Origin: Diplonema japonicum
Taxonomy: Eukaryota > Euglenozoa > Diplonemea > Diplonemida > Diplonemidae
Reading direction: 5' to 3'
Assembly: GCA_964019335.1 (NCBI GenBank)
Contig: OZ025650.1
Span: 509,001 to 573,000, forward strand
Length of the DNA: 64,000 bases
Shown here: positions 21,755-31,263 of the stretch, in pieces
How positions within the stretch are numbered: position 1 is the first letter of the stretch
Layout of the letters: the number at the start of each line of letters is the position of its first letter
The notes under the pieces: generated by a model
What the model was told of the DNA's origin: nothing
Seen by the model: the letters and a program-made list of their open reading frames with translations, nothing else
Databases searched by the model: none
Program-made: the position numbers and the translations under genes

Positions 21755-21870
21755 TTCACGTATTTTCTGTTCTCATCGCACCTATTGAGATTAATAACAC
21801 TGTTCGAAGTCAGAAGAAGAAAAAAGAAGTTCACAACGAGACACGAAAGCATCTCTTACTGTCACTGCCA

Positions 21871-22986
21871 TCACGGAGCAGTCTGTGGTTTGTTTCTTGT
21901 ACCGCGCTGAAGCCGCGTTGTGGGTTTTTGTGATTGTGGAACGAACGAGAACTCCTGGAGGAGATCATCCACAGACGAAAAGGTTTCAGGTTGCTGCTGG
22001 CGAGGTTTGCTATATTTCTGACTCAATTTAGTTCTCCTAGGGCGGGGAAGGAGGCTGGCAGGGAGTTGTGTCGGGGTGGGCGTGCGTGGATGCAATGCGT
22101 GTAGGAAACCGTAAGTGTGCTGAACAATAGGCGGCTTCGGTGCATACGACACCTCGTCTGCAAGGTTGTAGTTCGGGAGGGTTCTCAGCAGTGCCCTCCT
22201 CTCTGCGGGTGTGGTCGTTAGCCTATGCAGGATTAGTCCAAACACTGATGTCGGCACACTCTTCGCCTCACCTTTGAGCATGTCACCGTCCTCCGTGGCA
22301 CGCATGGGCATATGCGTCATCTCCTCAGCCACTACTTCATCCCCCAGCTGGTCTTCAACAGCTGGCTGTGTAGCGACCAGCTGCACACCAATACGTTCAC
22401 CTCGCCTTTCAAGCACCACACAAGTTACATGCATGCCATCCTTGAAATCATCTTCCGCCTCAAATGGTATGATGGCACCCGTGCCCAGCTGGAGATACCC
22501 CTTTCTGCCTAGAACTACTAGCACGACACCATCTTCCCGTGTCAGCCCAGATGTGTACTGACAGGAGGAAGACAGGTCGGGCAGGTCCGGTTTTCTGGGA
22601 ACTATCGTATCGTAGAGCGCAGGGTTGTGGACCGACTGTACTCTTGCCTGCACGTCGTATGAGAGGGCCGAGATTATGCTGTGCTCTTCGGGTGTGAGGT
22701 CTAGAGGTTTTCGGAAGTGGTTTATCGGCATCTTTCTAAAAGGGAAATTCTCAAACCCAAACCCGTGCAACGAGTACTCTTGCGCTGCTTGTACACCGTC
22801 CTCAATGCAGCTCTCGCTGCTCATAAAGCTCGACTCCACAGTGTCTTCCACGGCCTCTTCTATGAAGCCGATTAGACGGCCAAGCGTCACCATGCGCTTT
22901 TCTGAAGGAACAGACCTTACACGAGGGAGCGTGCTGTCAAAGAACTTCCAGTCCCTTCGAGACTGGTTTAAGCGAACAGGCGACAT
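21871..22986 (-). CDS. Hypothetical protein
   Basis: Not recognised. 371 residues from the ATG at 22986, single exon. The N-terminal third is helical. The central part (GVVLVVLGRKGYLQLGTGAI and on to GERIGVQLVATQP) looks like a compact beta domain. The tail is basic and Pro-rich. Predicted leader acceptor CTTCACCACAG is followed by an ATG nine bases upstream of the chosen start and out of frame with it, so scanning ribosomes would meet an overlapping upstream frame first. Confidence 0.6.
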   Translation of the reverse strand: MSPVRLNQSRRDWKFFDSTLPRVRSVPSEKRMVTLGRLIGFIEEAVEDTVESSFMSSESCIEDGVQAAQEYSLHGFGFENFPFRKMPINHFRKPLDLTPEEHSIISALSYDVQARVQSVHNPALYDTIVPRKPDLPDLSSSCQYTSGLTREDGVVLVVLGRKGYLQLGTGAIIPFEAEDDFKDGMHVTCVVLERRGERIGVQLVATQPAVEDQLGDEVVAEEMTHMPMRATEDGDMLKGEAKSVPTSVFGLILHRLTTTPAERRALLRTLPNYNLADEVSYAPKPPIVQHTYGFLHALHPRTPTPTQLPASLLPRPRRTKLSQKYSKPRQQQPETFSSVDDLLQEFSFVPQSQKPTTRLQRGTRNKPQTAP

Positions 22987-23091
22987 GCTTCATGTGCTGT
23001 GGTGAAGTTCGCGCAGCAATAATAAACACAAAAAACCTACAGTGAAGTAGGCTATCAGAACTCTAACTAACACGGAAGTGTAGTCATGCAC

Positions 23092-25833
23092 TCACACATT
23101 GTACCGCGCGTGGAAGGTTCTCTGAACAATCGTGGCTGAGTGCTCAAGAAGCTCCTTCTGCTCACGTTGTTCGCAGCGAAACTCTCGCTCCTTTCGAAGA
23201 GTTTGCAGAAAGTCCAGTGCAAGATCTTTCTGTTTTGAAGAAGACAAAATGAATTCCCTTGAGCGCCGATAAGCGAATTTTCTGTAGGCTGGGACGACGA
23301 GCCGGTTGAGATGCACCTGTGATGCATGGAATTCGTCGATATTTTGCACCACGCTTGAGAAGACATGGGCAGCGAAGCTCTCCAGAAGACATCTTTCAAA
23401 TGACTCCTCCCGCTCTAAGAGCAACAGATTGAAGTCCTCTGTCCAATGATTATTCAGCAGCAGGCGCTGCATCGCTTCTTCGCGTCGAAGGTTCCACTGA
23501 ATGTGCACCACGCCTGCTGCTGCCCTGTTAGCTTCGCTCTGCATGCTGTTGAGTTTAGCTCGTTCGTTGTCTCGAGAAGCTACTTCGTCGGCAATACACC
23601 TGCAGACGGTGTGCCACATTGCGCACTGTCTCTCGAGGTATTCCCGTTTCATGTCTTCAGTTCTTTCAATAGCCAGCCTCGCGTTATGTTCCGATGCACC
23701 TACAGTGCTAGCAATAGAAGCGACCTCTGCTTCGTATATCACGTCTGCAGCGGTATCTTTGGCAGAAACGATAGAAGCGCGGCCTGCATCTTCCCTTTCG
23801 ACAACATCCACTCTGAAGATATATTGCTGTTTCTTGAGTAACAATTCCCTGACAAATTTTTGCTCCAGCTGCCACGTGCCCTCCTGACAGGATGCGATTA
23901 TATGTTGTCTTCCACTGCACTCCATGCAATCCAAAGAGGAGGAGACCACAACAGTGCGCCACATGGCGACGGCATCCTCCTTCAGATTAACAAATTCAGC
24001 GAACAGGAAGCTCTTTTGTCTCGTGAAGTCTTCAACATTCTTTTGGAAGATATCAACTATCCCCTCGGTGCACTTCGCCACACACACTTCTCGCTGTGCC
24101 TGCTCGACAGCTACCCACTGCGTCCTTAACAAGGTTTCAGATGTTTCACACAGGACATTATTGACCACAATTTCCATGCACCGCAGACGCTCTCGTTGCA
24201 TCTCTTCATTTCCCACCAAGCATATAATATGCCCACGATACTGCATAGCAGTACACAGATCCCTACCCTCTCTCACCAATGCAGCTCGCGCTACTGTCTC
24301 CTCAGCAGAACACTGACGCACGACAGTCATGAACTGTGCGTGTGTTTCGGCATACTTTTCACCCCGTGCACAAAGCTCACACGCAGCAACTGCCTCGCTC
24401 TCAACCAGCGACGCCCTGTGCGTGGCTTCGTCGGTGTTGACGTCAAGTAACATGCGTTTCTCATAGAAGGCCGATGCGGTGTACCTTTCTTCTCTCATGA
24501 GGTCGTCGCGTAGATGCATCTCACTTGCAACAACAGCATTTCTATCAAAAAGAAGTCTCAGAGAAGAAACAAATGAGCTCCGCATTGAAGCCTCCACATG
24601 TTGGAGTGCGAGTAGACTTGGCCGAAAGAAGGATGCCAACAGCTGCTGGCGGGCAATGGTCTCTTGCTCTATGAGGAATAGCTGGTACTGGCAGAATATG
24701 TCGTCGCTGTAGTAGGTATGTTGCACCTGTTCAAGGTAGCTGCGCGAAACGTTGTACAAGTGAGTGGCCCATGTGACATTGTGCCGCTTCCTTCTACTTA
24801 GAACACTTTTTACCATTCTATTTATTGACTTCCCTGCACACAACTTGACCTCATTATTCTCTTGCGATTTGAGGCTGTCTGTCCCACGCGAAGCATAGGA
24901 CGCGAGGAGTCCCCGTTGTATGCCTTCATAAAGCTCACAATCCTTCAGTACCCACTTATCTTTCAGGAAGTGTAGCATCGTGTGACGCCCGTGCAACCAG
25001 CCTAACTGTGTGTTTTCCAACAGTTCCCTCTCATGCTGCTCTTGTGAGTACAACACGACAAGCCTGATGGTTGCTCTCAAAAATACTTCCTCGCTGCGAA
25101 TGCTTGATCTGTGTAAGTCTTCAGTGGCCTCGTGGAGGACCCCTTCCACATTAGTTACGTACACGTTTCTCACTATCAATCTGTGTTCTGATTCTGCGTT
25201 GCTGAGTGTGTGTATCATAAAAGACTCAAATTCTCTCATTGTTTCATCTCTGATGTCAGCCTCTCTGCACAGCAAAACACATTGTCGCTTATTCAAAAGC
25301 GCTTCCCTTGCACACCGCAAAACCACAAGATGCTTCAAAAAGCGGAACACCACCCGCCCTGCGTACCATAGCGGGATACCCGTGAAGGAAAGCTGCGGTG
25401 TGTTCTGTTCTCGACCCACGGCAATGACAAGCCTGCCCCGCATCTCGCATTCAAGCAAACATACGGTCTCATAACCATTTTCCCAGGAGGTACTAACTTC
25501 GTCCCATTTACCCGTCTCTTCTTTTATGATTACTTCCCTTGCAGCTTTCTCTACCTTAATCCATCTCTCAAGCAGTGTAGCGTGCACTCGCAGTCCACGC
25601 ATCAACCTTTTGCTTTCAATATTCCCCCGTATCATGTCCTCTGCCTCTTGAAGCTGCCGCATCTCCCGCAGGTGCCTGGCTTCTATTTTCTCTCTCTCGC
25701 ATACAATAGCGTCGTTCTCAAGGTGCCGTAGTGTTTCCTTGTTTTTTAAGATGTTTTCATGTGTCGTTACTATAAGTCTTCTGAAAGACTTAGTGCATAT
25801 AGAATTACATGGCGGCCGTGGTGCATGGGTCAT
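23092..25833 (-). CDS. Large helical protein, possible IQ motif at C-terminus
   Basis: Not recognised. 913 residues, single exon, almost wholly alpha-helical and Arg/Glu/Cys-rich with no membrane span or known catalytic motif. Repeated patterns of the type xxERxxxxxxE over the whole length resemble long cytoskeletal or axonemal helical proteins. The last residues ATIVQRTFHARYNV fit a partial IQ motif, a calmodulin/centrin binding site. Start at ATG 25833, five bases behind ACGCACCACAG. A flagellar role is a guess. Confidence 0.65.
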   Translation of the reverse strand: MTHAPRPPCNSICTKSFRRLIVTTHENILKNKETLRHLENDAIVCEREKIEARHLREMRQLQEAEDMIRGNIESKRLMRGLRVHATLLERWIKVEKAAREVIIKEETGKWDEVSTSWENGYETVCLLECEMRGRLVIAVGREQNTPQLSFTGIPLWYAGRVVFRFLKHLVVLRCAREALLNKRQCVLLCREADIRDETMREFESFMIHTLSNAESEHRLIVRNVYVTNVEGVLHEATEDLHRSSIRSEEVFLRATIRLVVLYSQEQHERELLENTQLGWLHGRHTMLHFLKDKWVLKDCELYEGIQRGLLASYASRGTDSLKSQENNEVKLCAGKSINRMVKSVLSRRKRHNVTWATHLYNVSRSYLEQVQHTYYSDDIFCQYQLFLIEQETIARQQLLASFFRPSLLALQHVEASMRSSFVSSLRLLFDRNAVVASEMHLRDDLMREERYTASAFYEKRMLLDVNTDEATHRASLVESEAVAACELCARGEKYAETHAQFMTVVRQCSAEETVARAALVREGRDLCTAMQYRGHIICLVGNEEMQRERLRCMEIVVNNVLCETSETLLRTQWVAVEQAQREVCVAKCTEGIVDIFQKNVEDFTRQKSFLFAEFVNLKEDAVAMWRTVVVSSSLDCMECSGRQHIIASCQEGTWQLEQKFVRELLLKKQQYIFRVDVVEREDAGRASIVSAKDTAADVIYEAEVASIASTVGASEHNARLAIERTEDMKREYLERQCAMWHTVCRCIADEVASRDNERAKLNSMQSEANRAAAGVVHIQWNLRREEAMQRLLLNNHWTEDFNLLLLEREESFERCLLESFAAHVFSSVVQNIDEFHASQVHLNRLVVPAYRKFAYRRSREFILSSSKQKDLALDFLQTLRKEREFRCEQREQKELLEHSATIVQRTFHARYNV

Positions 25834-25902
25834 ATGTTCTGTGGTGCGTGGTACACTTGAGCACAGCTACAAGGTTCTTAATCTCATAAGAGATGACTGG
25901 TG

Positions 25903-26727
25903 TTAGAAGTCTATGCCTGTGTCTGGCAGGGGATACATATGCTGGGGTGAACGGGGGCTGGTTTGCAGGATCATGTCGCGGCGTGTTCGCCGCCAGATCT
26001 CAGCGTTGTATCTGTCTCGCTCCATCTGCTCCTCGAAGTTGGGGTTCAAGGCCGCTTCAACAGTGACCCTGAAAGGGCCTTGAAACTGCATGGCATCGCT
26101 GGTAGTGTAGATGGGGAAGCCGTTGACAGCACACACCCGCAGCCCTACGTGCAGCGTTGCGTACCTAGTGGCCGGTGGGATCACTTGCAGTATCCTCACC
26201 ACCCCGTTCATCTCCTTCAATGTCACACCGTCGAAGCTGAGCAACATTTCTTCTACCGTGCTCAGAGGAGCAGCAGCAGGGGGGCCGAACCGGTGGTTGG
26301 TATAAATGGGTCGTGTGTCCTTGGCGGGCTCGTTGGCCTTGATGCGCAAGTCAATCCATGTACTTGTCGCTGTGAGAGCATCTTCCCTTACCCTCACAGA
26401 CGCCCATAAATCTTCCGTCCGCAACACCTTTGCGTTCAGGTCCGCTTGTCGTACTTCAAGCTCCACACATATCATCACGTGACACCCGTTCTGAAGTTGG
26501 CACCCTACAGTTAGCGGACCCCAACGTCCATTCACACAGACTTTTTTCGCACCCAGCACACACGGCACGACACCTATCAGCTTTCTCGCCTCTGAAGTTT
26601 CCTCTAGTATTTGCCACAATTTTCCCTCTACCTCACCCAGCGTCGGTCTGTAGAGGAATTCATGACTGAAGGTTATTGCCTTTGCGGAAAAGATATCTAC
26701 TGTATAGTGCAGCAGGAACATACTCAT
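25903..26727 (-). CDS. Hypothetical protein with PDZ-like segment
   Basis: Not securely recognised. 274 residues, single exon. Residues about 165-235 (DGVTLKEMNGVVRILQVIPP then HVGLRVCAVNGFPI) have the spacing of a PDZ fold. The N-terminal half is an uncharacterised beta-rich region. A predicted acceptor AATACCAAAACAG is followed by an out-of-frame ATG four bases before the chosen ATG at 26727. Lies 69 bp from the gene upstream and 55 bp from the one downstream. Confidence 0.6.
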   Translation of the reverse strand: MSMFLLHYTVDIFSAKAITFSHEFLYRPTLGEVEGKLWQILEETSEARKLIGVVPCVLGAKKVCVNGRWGPLTVGCQLQNGCHVMICVELEVRQADLNAKVLRTEDLWASVRVREDALTATSTWIDLRIKANEPAKDTRPIYTNHRFGPPAAAPLSTVEEMLLSFDGVTLKEMNGVVRILQVIPPATRYATLHVGLRVCAVNGFPIYTTSDAMQFQGPFRVTVEAALNPNFEEQMERDRYNAEIWRRTRRDMILQTSPRSPQHMYPLPDTGIDF

Positions 26728-26782
26728 TCATGTCTCTCTGTTTTGGTATTAAGAAAGAAAGGTCCACAAACAAAACAAATAC

Positions 26783-27913
26783 TTAGTAAGAGGGTTGATT
26801 CAAAAGGAATGATACTGCGCTGTCAACCTTTGCGTTTACTTCCCGCTGCACCACTTTTTGATGCTTGCCCTTGCCGGATGATGCTACACGTAGGCCGCTA
26901 TCGCGCTCGCTGCGGGAGGAGCCTGTGGTTGGGTTCTTGATCTGGAAGAGGTTTGCATCCTCCTCCTCGTAGTCGGCAGTGAAATCCTGCTTCACGGCGA
27001 TCAAAATAACATTCTTTCTCACAGTGTTGCTCTGCACAGGCTCAACCACTTCTTCTTGTTCCTTCTTCTTTTTTGGTGGGTTTCTGGTCAGGTCAGCCGC
27101 CTCTCGCTTTCTCTTCTTCTTCTCTTCCAGGTCCTGTGTAGCGTGGCCGTCGTCCAAGTACTTCAGCTTCCCTCTACAACTGCTCATCACCATATCACAG
27201 TAGTTGTCTTCCTCTGCAAAGGGATTCCCTTTAAGAGTAAGGTGAGTCAAGTGCTTGATCCCTTTGATCACTTTTAAACAGTCATTCGTCAATTTGTTGG
27301 ACCCAAGGTCGAGGATCTTCAAGGCGGAGCAGCCTAGCATGAAAGTGTCGAGTGCTGTCAGTTGGTTGTTGGAAATACGCAGTTCGCGGAGGTTAGTGAG
27401 ACGATGGGGCTTTGAGGACCAGGGGAGCTTCTTGAGGCAGCAGTTCGAGAGACTTAACTTAGTGAGGGTTTTCATCTGGCACACAGGGGCCAGCGACACA
27501 TCGTTGAGTGGGACATCGCGCAGAACCAGTGTGTGCAACTGGGACAACTTCGTCACTGCAGCGATGGAAGACGGGGTGCCAATCGCAGAACACCTGGCTG
27601 CGACCAAAACATTCAATCCCTTGATCTCCTCTACTCCTGACAGATCTTCAAGAGGGTTCTCTGTCACGTCCAGCGTCTTGAGTTCGGTGCAGGCACCTAG
27701 TCCTTTCAAGCTGGTGATTTTATTCCTCCCCACTTTCGCACACGACACATCACCCCCCAGGAAATCAAGGCTTGTCAGCATATTGCCTGTTAAGTCAACT
27801 TTGCCAACCCATTGTGCCAGCTTCTCAACGTCACTATACCCTGCATCAATAGCCGTCAGGGCGCCCCCTCTGCGCCTCTCACTGCTAGCGCTTTCCATCG
27901 TGAGCAACGACAT
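26783..27913 (-). CDS. Leucine-rich repeat protein with Lys-rich tail
   Basis: 376 residues from the ATG at 27913, chosen because an acceptor (CTTAACTTCCCAG) lies only seven bases upstream; the longer open frame lacks another good ATG. Residues 25-265 hold about eight SDS22-like LRRs (VDLTGNMLTSLDFL, LKTLDVTENPLEDL, LRELRISNNQLTAL, LKILDLGSNKLTND). An LRR-cap-like end (NYCDMVMSSCRGKLKYLD) follows, then a Lys/Glu-rich segment and a Ser/Lys tail. Likely a scaffold, possibly ciliary or nuclear given the basic run KKRKREAADL. Partner unknown. Confidence 0.85.
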   Translation of the reverse strand: MSLLTMESASSERRRGGALTAIDAGYSDVEKLAQWVGKVDLTGNMLTSLDFLGGDVSCAKVGRNKITSLKGLGACTELKTLDVTENPLEDLSGVEEIKGLNVLVAARCSAIGTPSSIAAVTKLSQLHTLVLRDVPLNDVSLAPVCQMKTLTKLSLSNCCLKKLPWSSKPHRLTNLRELRISNNQLTALDTFMLGCSALKILDLGSNKLTNDCLKVIKGIKHLTHLTLKGNPFAEEDNYCDMVMSSCRGKLKYLDDGHATQDLEEKKKRKREAADLTRNPPKKKKEQEEVVEPVQSNTVRKNVILIAVKQDFTADYEEEDANLFQIKNPTTGSSRSERDSGLRVASSGKGKHQKVVQREVNAKVDSAVSFLLNQPSY

Positions 27914-27996
27914 TTCACGCTGGGAAGTTAAGATACTAACAACATTCAAAAACAAATTTACTAAACTACTGAAACTACTGAGTCTTAGAAAAGCAC

Positions 27997-30900
27997 TCAG
28001 TGAACAGGATTTCGATGGCCGAAGTCCGCCCAATAAGATATTTTCTGATACGATGAATGAGGCACCGGTTCCGACACCAACACCTGCTGTTTAACTGTGT
28101 GGTTGTATGGAAAGACAGAGGGCGGATGATTGAGACGTGTCGGTGCTCTAGGGGTGAAGTTCATTGTAGGGAGTCTGGCAGTGGCAGACGCTCCACAGTA
28201 GCGTTTGTGAGTTTCCTCAATCTGGCGGAAGAGATCCGATGCGACGGGCAGTTTCGTAGATGTTGGAGAAGAGACCTGCACGACGGGCTCTGGCCGGTGT
28301 GTCAAAGCAGTGTAAAGGGGGTTGCGCATAGCAGGGTAGGGAGGCAGCCGCAATTTTGGGATATCAGGAAAAATTGCTGTTTCCTTCCCTTCTTTCCGTC
28401 GCTTTGTGAGCTGTGCCCTCTTAACCGTCTTGGGCATTTTGACCTTATTGATCCTCACTGTCTTCTTCGGCAACGTGTTTGGCAGTACATCTTCCGCCTC
28501 TTCCTCAGAATTCCTGCCCTGCATCTCCTCCTCAGGTTCATCTATTGTTGTAAGGAAGACCTCATTAGCCATTCGCCCAGCGTCTACGCTTTCTGGTTTG
28601 CGTATTGCGGCTTTTAGCTTTTCAGCAACTGGAATTGCTTTGCTTATGGTTGTGTCTGAAGAAATGATGTTCAACATAGTGGATGCCTCTTTGAACTCCC
28701 AGGGGGTGACGTTGTTTTTCTGCGTAGTCTCCCTGTCCATACGTGAGTATTGCACAGTCTTTTCACGCTCCCTGCCTTGACACAAGGAGCCTATCATCAC
28801 CCCTTCCGTGTTCCAGATGTGCACTTTGAAGTCGAAGCCCGACGTAAACACCGATACTCTATTCACATCAATCACTACCTGCACTGAGTTGATCTCATCG
28901 TCGTGTGCCTTCCACGAATGCAAAAAGGGGACGTCAGTGATAGTCTCGGGGGGTGGCCGCACTGTTCCATCCATGCTGCTCGGTGCAGGCCACTTACTCG
29001 GAACAAGACCCGTCTTCTGGATGACGTTTCTGATGCTGTACACGTTAACGAAGCCCATGTCATCGCCCACATACAACATCTCACGCGCCTCATGGCATGC
29101 AATACTCGTAGTAGTAAGCTTGTGGTCTGTGTCGCTTCTAGAGGTTGAACCCACTCTATTGAACCATTTAGCAAGGAGCCGTTGAGGATGTGGGTAAGGC
29201 CTCGTGGACCAAATGTATAGGTAGCCAGAAGGGTCACTGCAAGCAAAGGCGGGCAGTGTCCCCAGTACGGACAGGGCGGAAACCTCTCCTGTACATCCAG
29301 CGTCAACTTCTTTGCTGGTATGGTGTCCGTATGTCTGTGGTGCGCTCCCAGCACATTCAATCACGTGTGTGAGAGCAAAGGTGTATGTGTCACTGCACAG
29401 TATCCTCCCCGATGTTGTGCTGATGATTACCATGCTGTTCGCGTGGCTGATGGCACAGAACGTTGCATGCATTGACTGGAGTGCCGCATTAATGGCAGTG
29501 GCCGGGTAGCTAGTTGAGTCTTGCGAGTCCCAGTTGATCTGAACAGGTGGCGTGCCACCCTGAGACACTGAAATAATAAACTTATGTCCCCTGCTGCCTG
29601 TCCCATAACACAAGGACGCTACAGCAGCTTTGTGCGACCCGAACTCCTGAATGCACGCACCGCTTGACGCCACGTACCCAGACACCTGTCCCATGATGGT
29701 ACCGACGAAGAACTTTCGACCCCTGCCGCACATGCAAAAAGATGTTATCTCGTCGGTGACCAAGTCATCGAAAACAGACTCGATCAACCCTGTGGTCTCT
29801 TCCCATATCTTGATGCTCTTTTTATGAACAGAAATGATCACGCGCGTCACTGTGTTGTAGAGTACAGTCACAACAGGTGCGTCACCCACGCAGTCGTGGT
29901 TGCTTGTCTGCTGGTACTTGTAAACAAATGTCGAGCGCGGACCACTAAGGATGATAGAGTCTGTGCTGTCAATATATGTAACGGCACTGAACAGGTTGCT
30001 CCTTGCATGCCGACACGTGGTGTTCATCTGCTGCCACGGGATGATCGTCTGGACCGCCTGAAAAGTCCTTATGTCCCATACCTTCACCATGCCTTGGTTG
30101 TCGGCAGTAATCACTTGCGGTGTGTCAGGAACTGTGTACAAACCCAAAATAGTCCCGTGGTGCGGTCGCTGCTTGTCCACAAGCCGCCACGGATGGAAGT
30201 CTTTGATGTGCAACACCCACACTAAGGGCTCGTACTCAAATCCAGCGGATAGCAAGAATTGGTGTTGCTTAGAGAATGCCAGCGTACACACACCCTGTCC
30301 ATGCCCTTTCAGTACGCCCGTACACACATTGCGCTCCAAGTTCATAATCTTGATAGTGGAGTCGAGGGATGCCGTGACCACTTCCTGGTCCACTATCAAA
30401 AGGTCTAGTATTGCTTCTTCATGGACCTTCGGCTGAGTCTTTGTGATTTCCATGCGTTCCACAGACCAGTAGTTCAGTGCCCCTGCACGTGAAGCAGAGA
30501 AGAGAACCTTGTACTTGCTGCACCAGCGAAGGGCCAGCTGGGACTCAGGCACTTTGACTACACGCTTCAGGGGAAGGATACCTTCGGTAACAGAGTAGTC
30601 ACGTGTGAGGCTGACAGGAACTGCAGCGGGGGTCATGTCCCAGAAGTGCACCTCCATGCCAGACGAACTGGTAATGAGCAGGTCTTGTTCGGGGGTGCGC
30701 TCGATGGACATGATGCTGTGCGGCAGGCGGGGTGTGCTTTTGATGCCCTTCAAAGTCTTCGGATCAATGACTTTCAGCTTATGTTGGTTTCCAAAGGTGC
30801 TGACTTTGATGATCTCATCCCATTCCGAGAAATATTTCAATTTTTTCATCTCAGCAGCCACAGCATAACCACCCGTCTCGTTTGTCTCGCCCACAGGCAC

Positions 30901-31215
30901 TCTGGATGCCTTCACGGGGATGTACTTCCGGATTTTCTCGTCGCCTTCATACCGCCCTTTCATAGCATTGTCTATGATGAACATAGTGAACTCCTCCCAC
31001 GACACTCTCGCGTCCCCGTTGAAGTCGATCTCATTGAACAGGTCGTGCAGCTTATCGCTCGTGATCGCTGTACCCGAGATGTTCTTTCCCACCGCAGCCT
31101 TTTTCAGGACGGTGGCAAAGTCGTCGATCTCCAATCCCAGATCCTCGCCACCCTTCTCGAACTCAGTGCGCAACAGGTCTAACTCATGTTCCCCCAAGTT
31201 CTTCACTACTTCCAT
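27997..31215 (-). CDS. EF-hand and WD40 repeat protein (WDR49/CFAP337-like)
   Basis: 1,072 residues, single exon. An N-terminal EF-hand has a complete calcium loop DFNGDARVSWEE near residue 70, preceded by a partner helix. About a dozen WD40 repeats follow (LITSSSGMEVHFWD, VTASLDSTIKIMNL, VITADNQGMVKVWDI, FTSGFDFKVHIWNT). The C-terminal 250 residues are basic and low in repeats. This architecture is that of the WDR49/CFAP337 group of axonemal doublet proteins, so a flagellar, calcium-sensitive structural role is inferred. Start is the ATG at 31215, five bases behind CATCACAG; the GTG two codons earlier is not used. Only 48 bp separate it from the XPC gene. Confidence 0.85.
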   Translation of the reverse strand: MEVVKNLGEHELDLLRTEFEKGGEDLGLEIDDFATVLKKAAVGKNISGTAITSDKLHDLFNEIDFNGDARVSWEEFTMFIIDNAMKGRYEGDEKIRKYIPVKASRVPVGETNETGGYAVAAEMKKLKYFSEWDEIIKVSTFGNQHKLKVIDPKTLKGIKSTPRLPHSIMSIERTPEQDLLITSSSGMEVHFWDMTPAAVPVSLTRDYSVTEGILPLKRVVKVPESQLALRWCSKYKVLFSASRAGALNYWSVERMEITKTQPKVHEEAILDLLIVDQEVVTASLDSTIKIMNLERNVCTGVLKGHGQGVCTLAFSKQHQFLLSAGFEYEPLVWVLHIKDFHPWRLVDKQRPHHGTILGLYTVPDTPQVITADNQGMVKVWDIRTFQAVQTIIPWQQMNTTCRHARSNLFSAVTYIDSTDSIILSGPRSTFVYKYQQTSNHDCVGDAPVVTVLYNTVTRVIISVHKKSIKIWEETTGLIESVFDDLVTDEITSFCMCGRGRKFFVGTIMGQVSGYVASSGACIQEFGSHKAAVASLCYGTGSRGHKFIISVSQGGTPPVQINWDSQDSTSYPATAINAALQSMHATFCAISHANSMVIISTTSGRILCSDTYTFALTHVIECAGSAPQTYGHHTSKEVDAGCTGEVSALSVLGTLPAFACSDPSGYLYIWSTRPYPHPQRLLAKWFNRVGSTSRSDTDHKLTTTSIACHEAREMLYVGDDMGFVNVYSIRNVIQKTGLVPSKWPAPSSMDGTVRPPPETITDVPFLHSWKAHDDEINSVQVVIDVNRVSVFTSGFDFKVHIWNTEGVMIGSLCQGREREKTVQYSRMDRETTQKNNVTPWEFKEASTMLNIISSDTTISKAIPVAEKLKAAIRKPESVDAGRMANEVFLTTIDEPEEEMQGRNSEEEAEDVLPNTLPKKTVRINKVKMPKTVKRAQLTKRRKEGKETAIFPDIPKLRLPPYPAMRNPLYTALTHRPEPVVQVSSPTSTKLPVASDLFRQIEETHKRYCGASATARLPTMNFTPRAPTRLNHPPSVFPYNHTVKQQVLVSEPVPHSSYQKISYWADFGHRNPVH

Positions 31216-31263
31216 GTACACCTGTGATGCGTGTATGCGGAAGGAAATTGAAAAAAATTACTC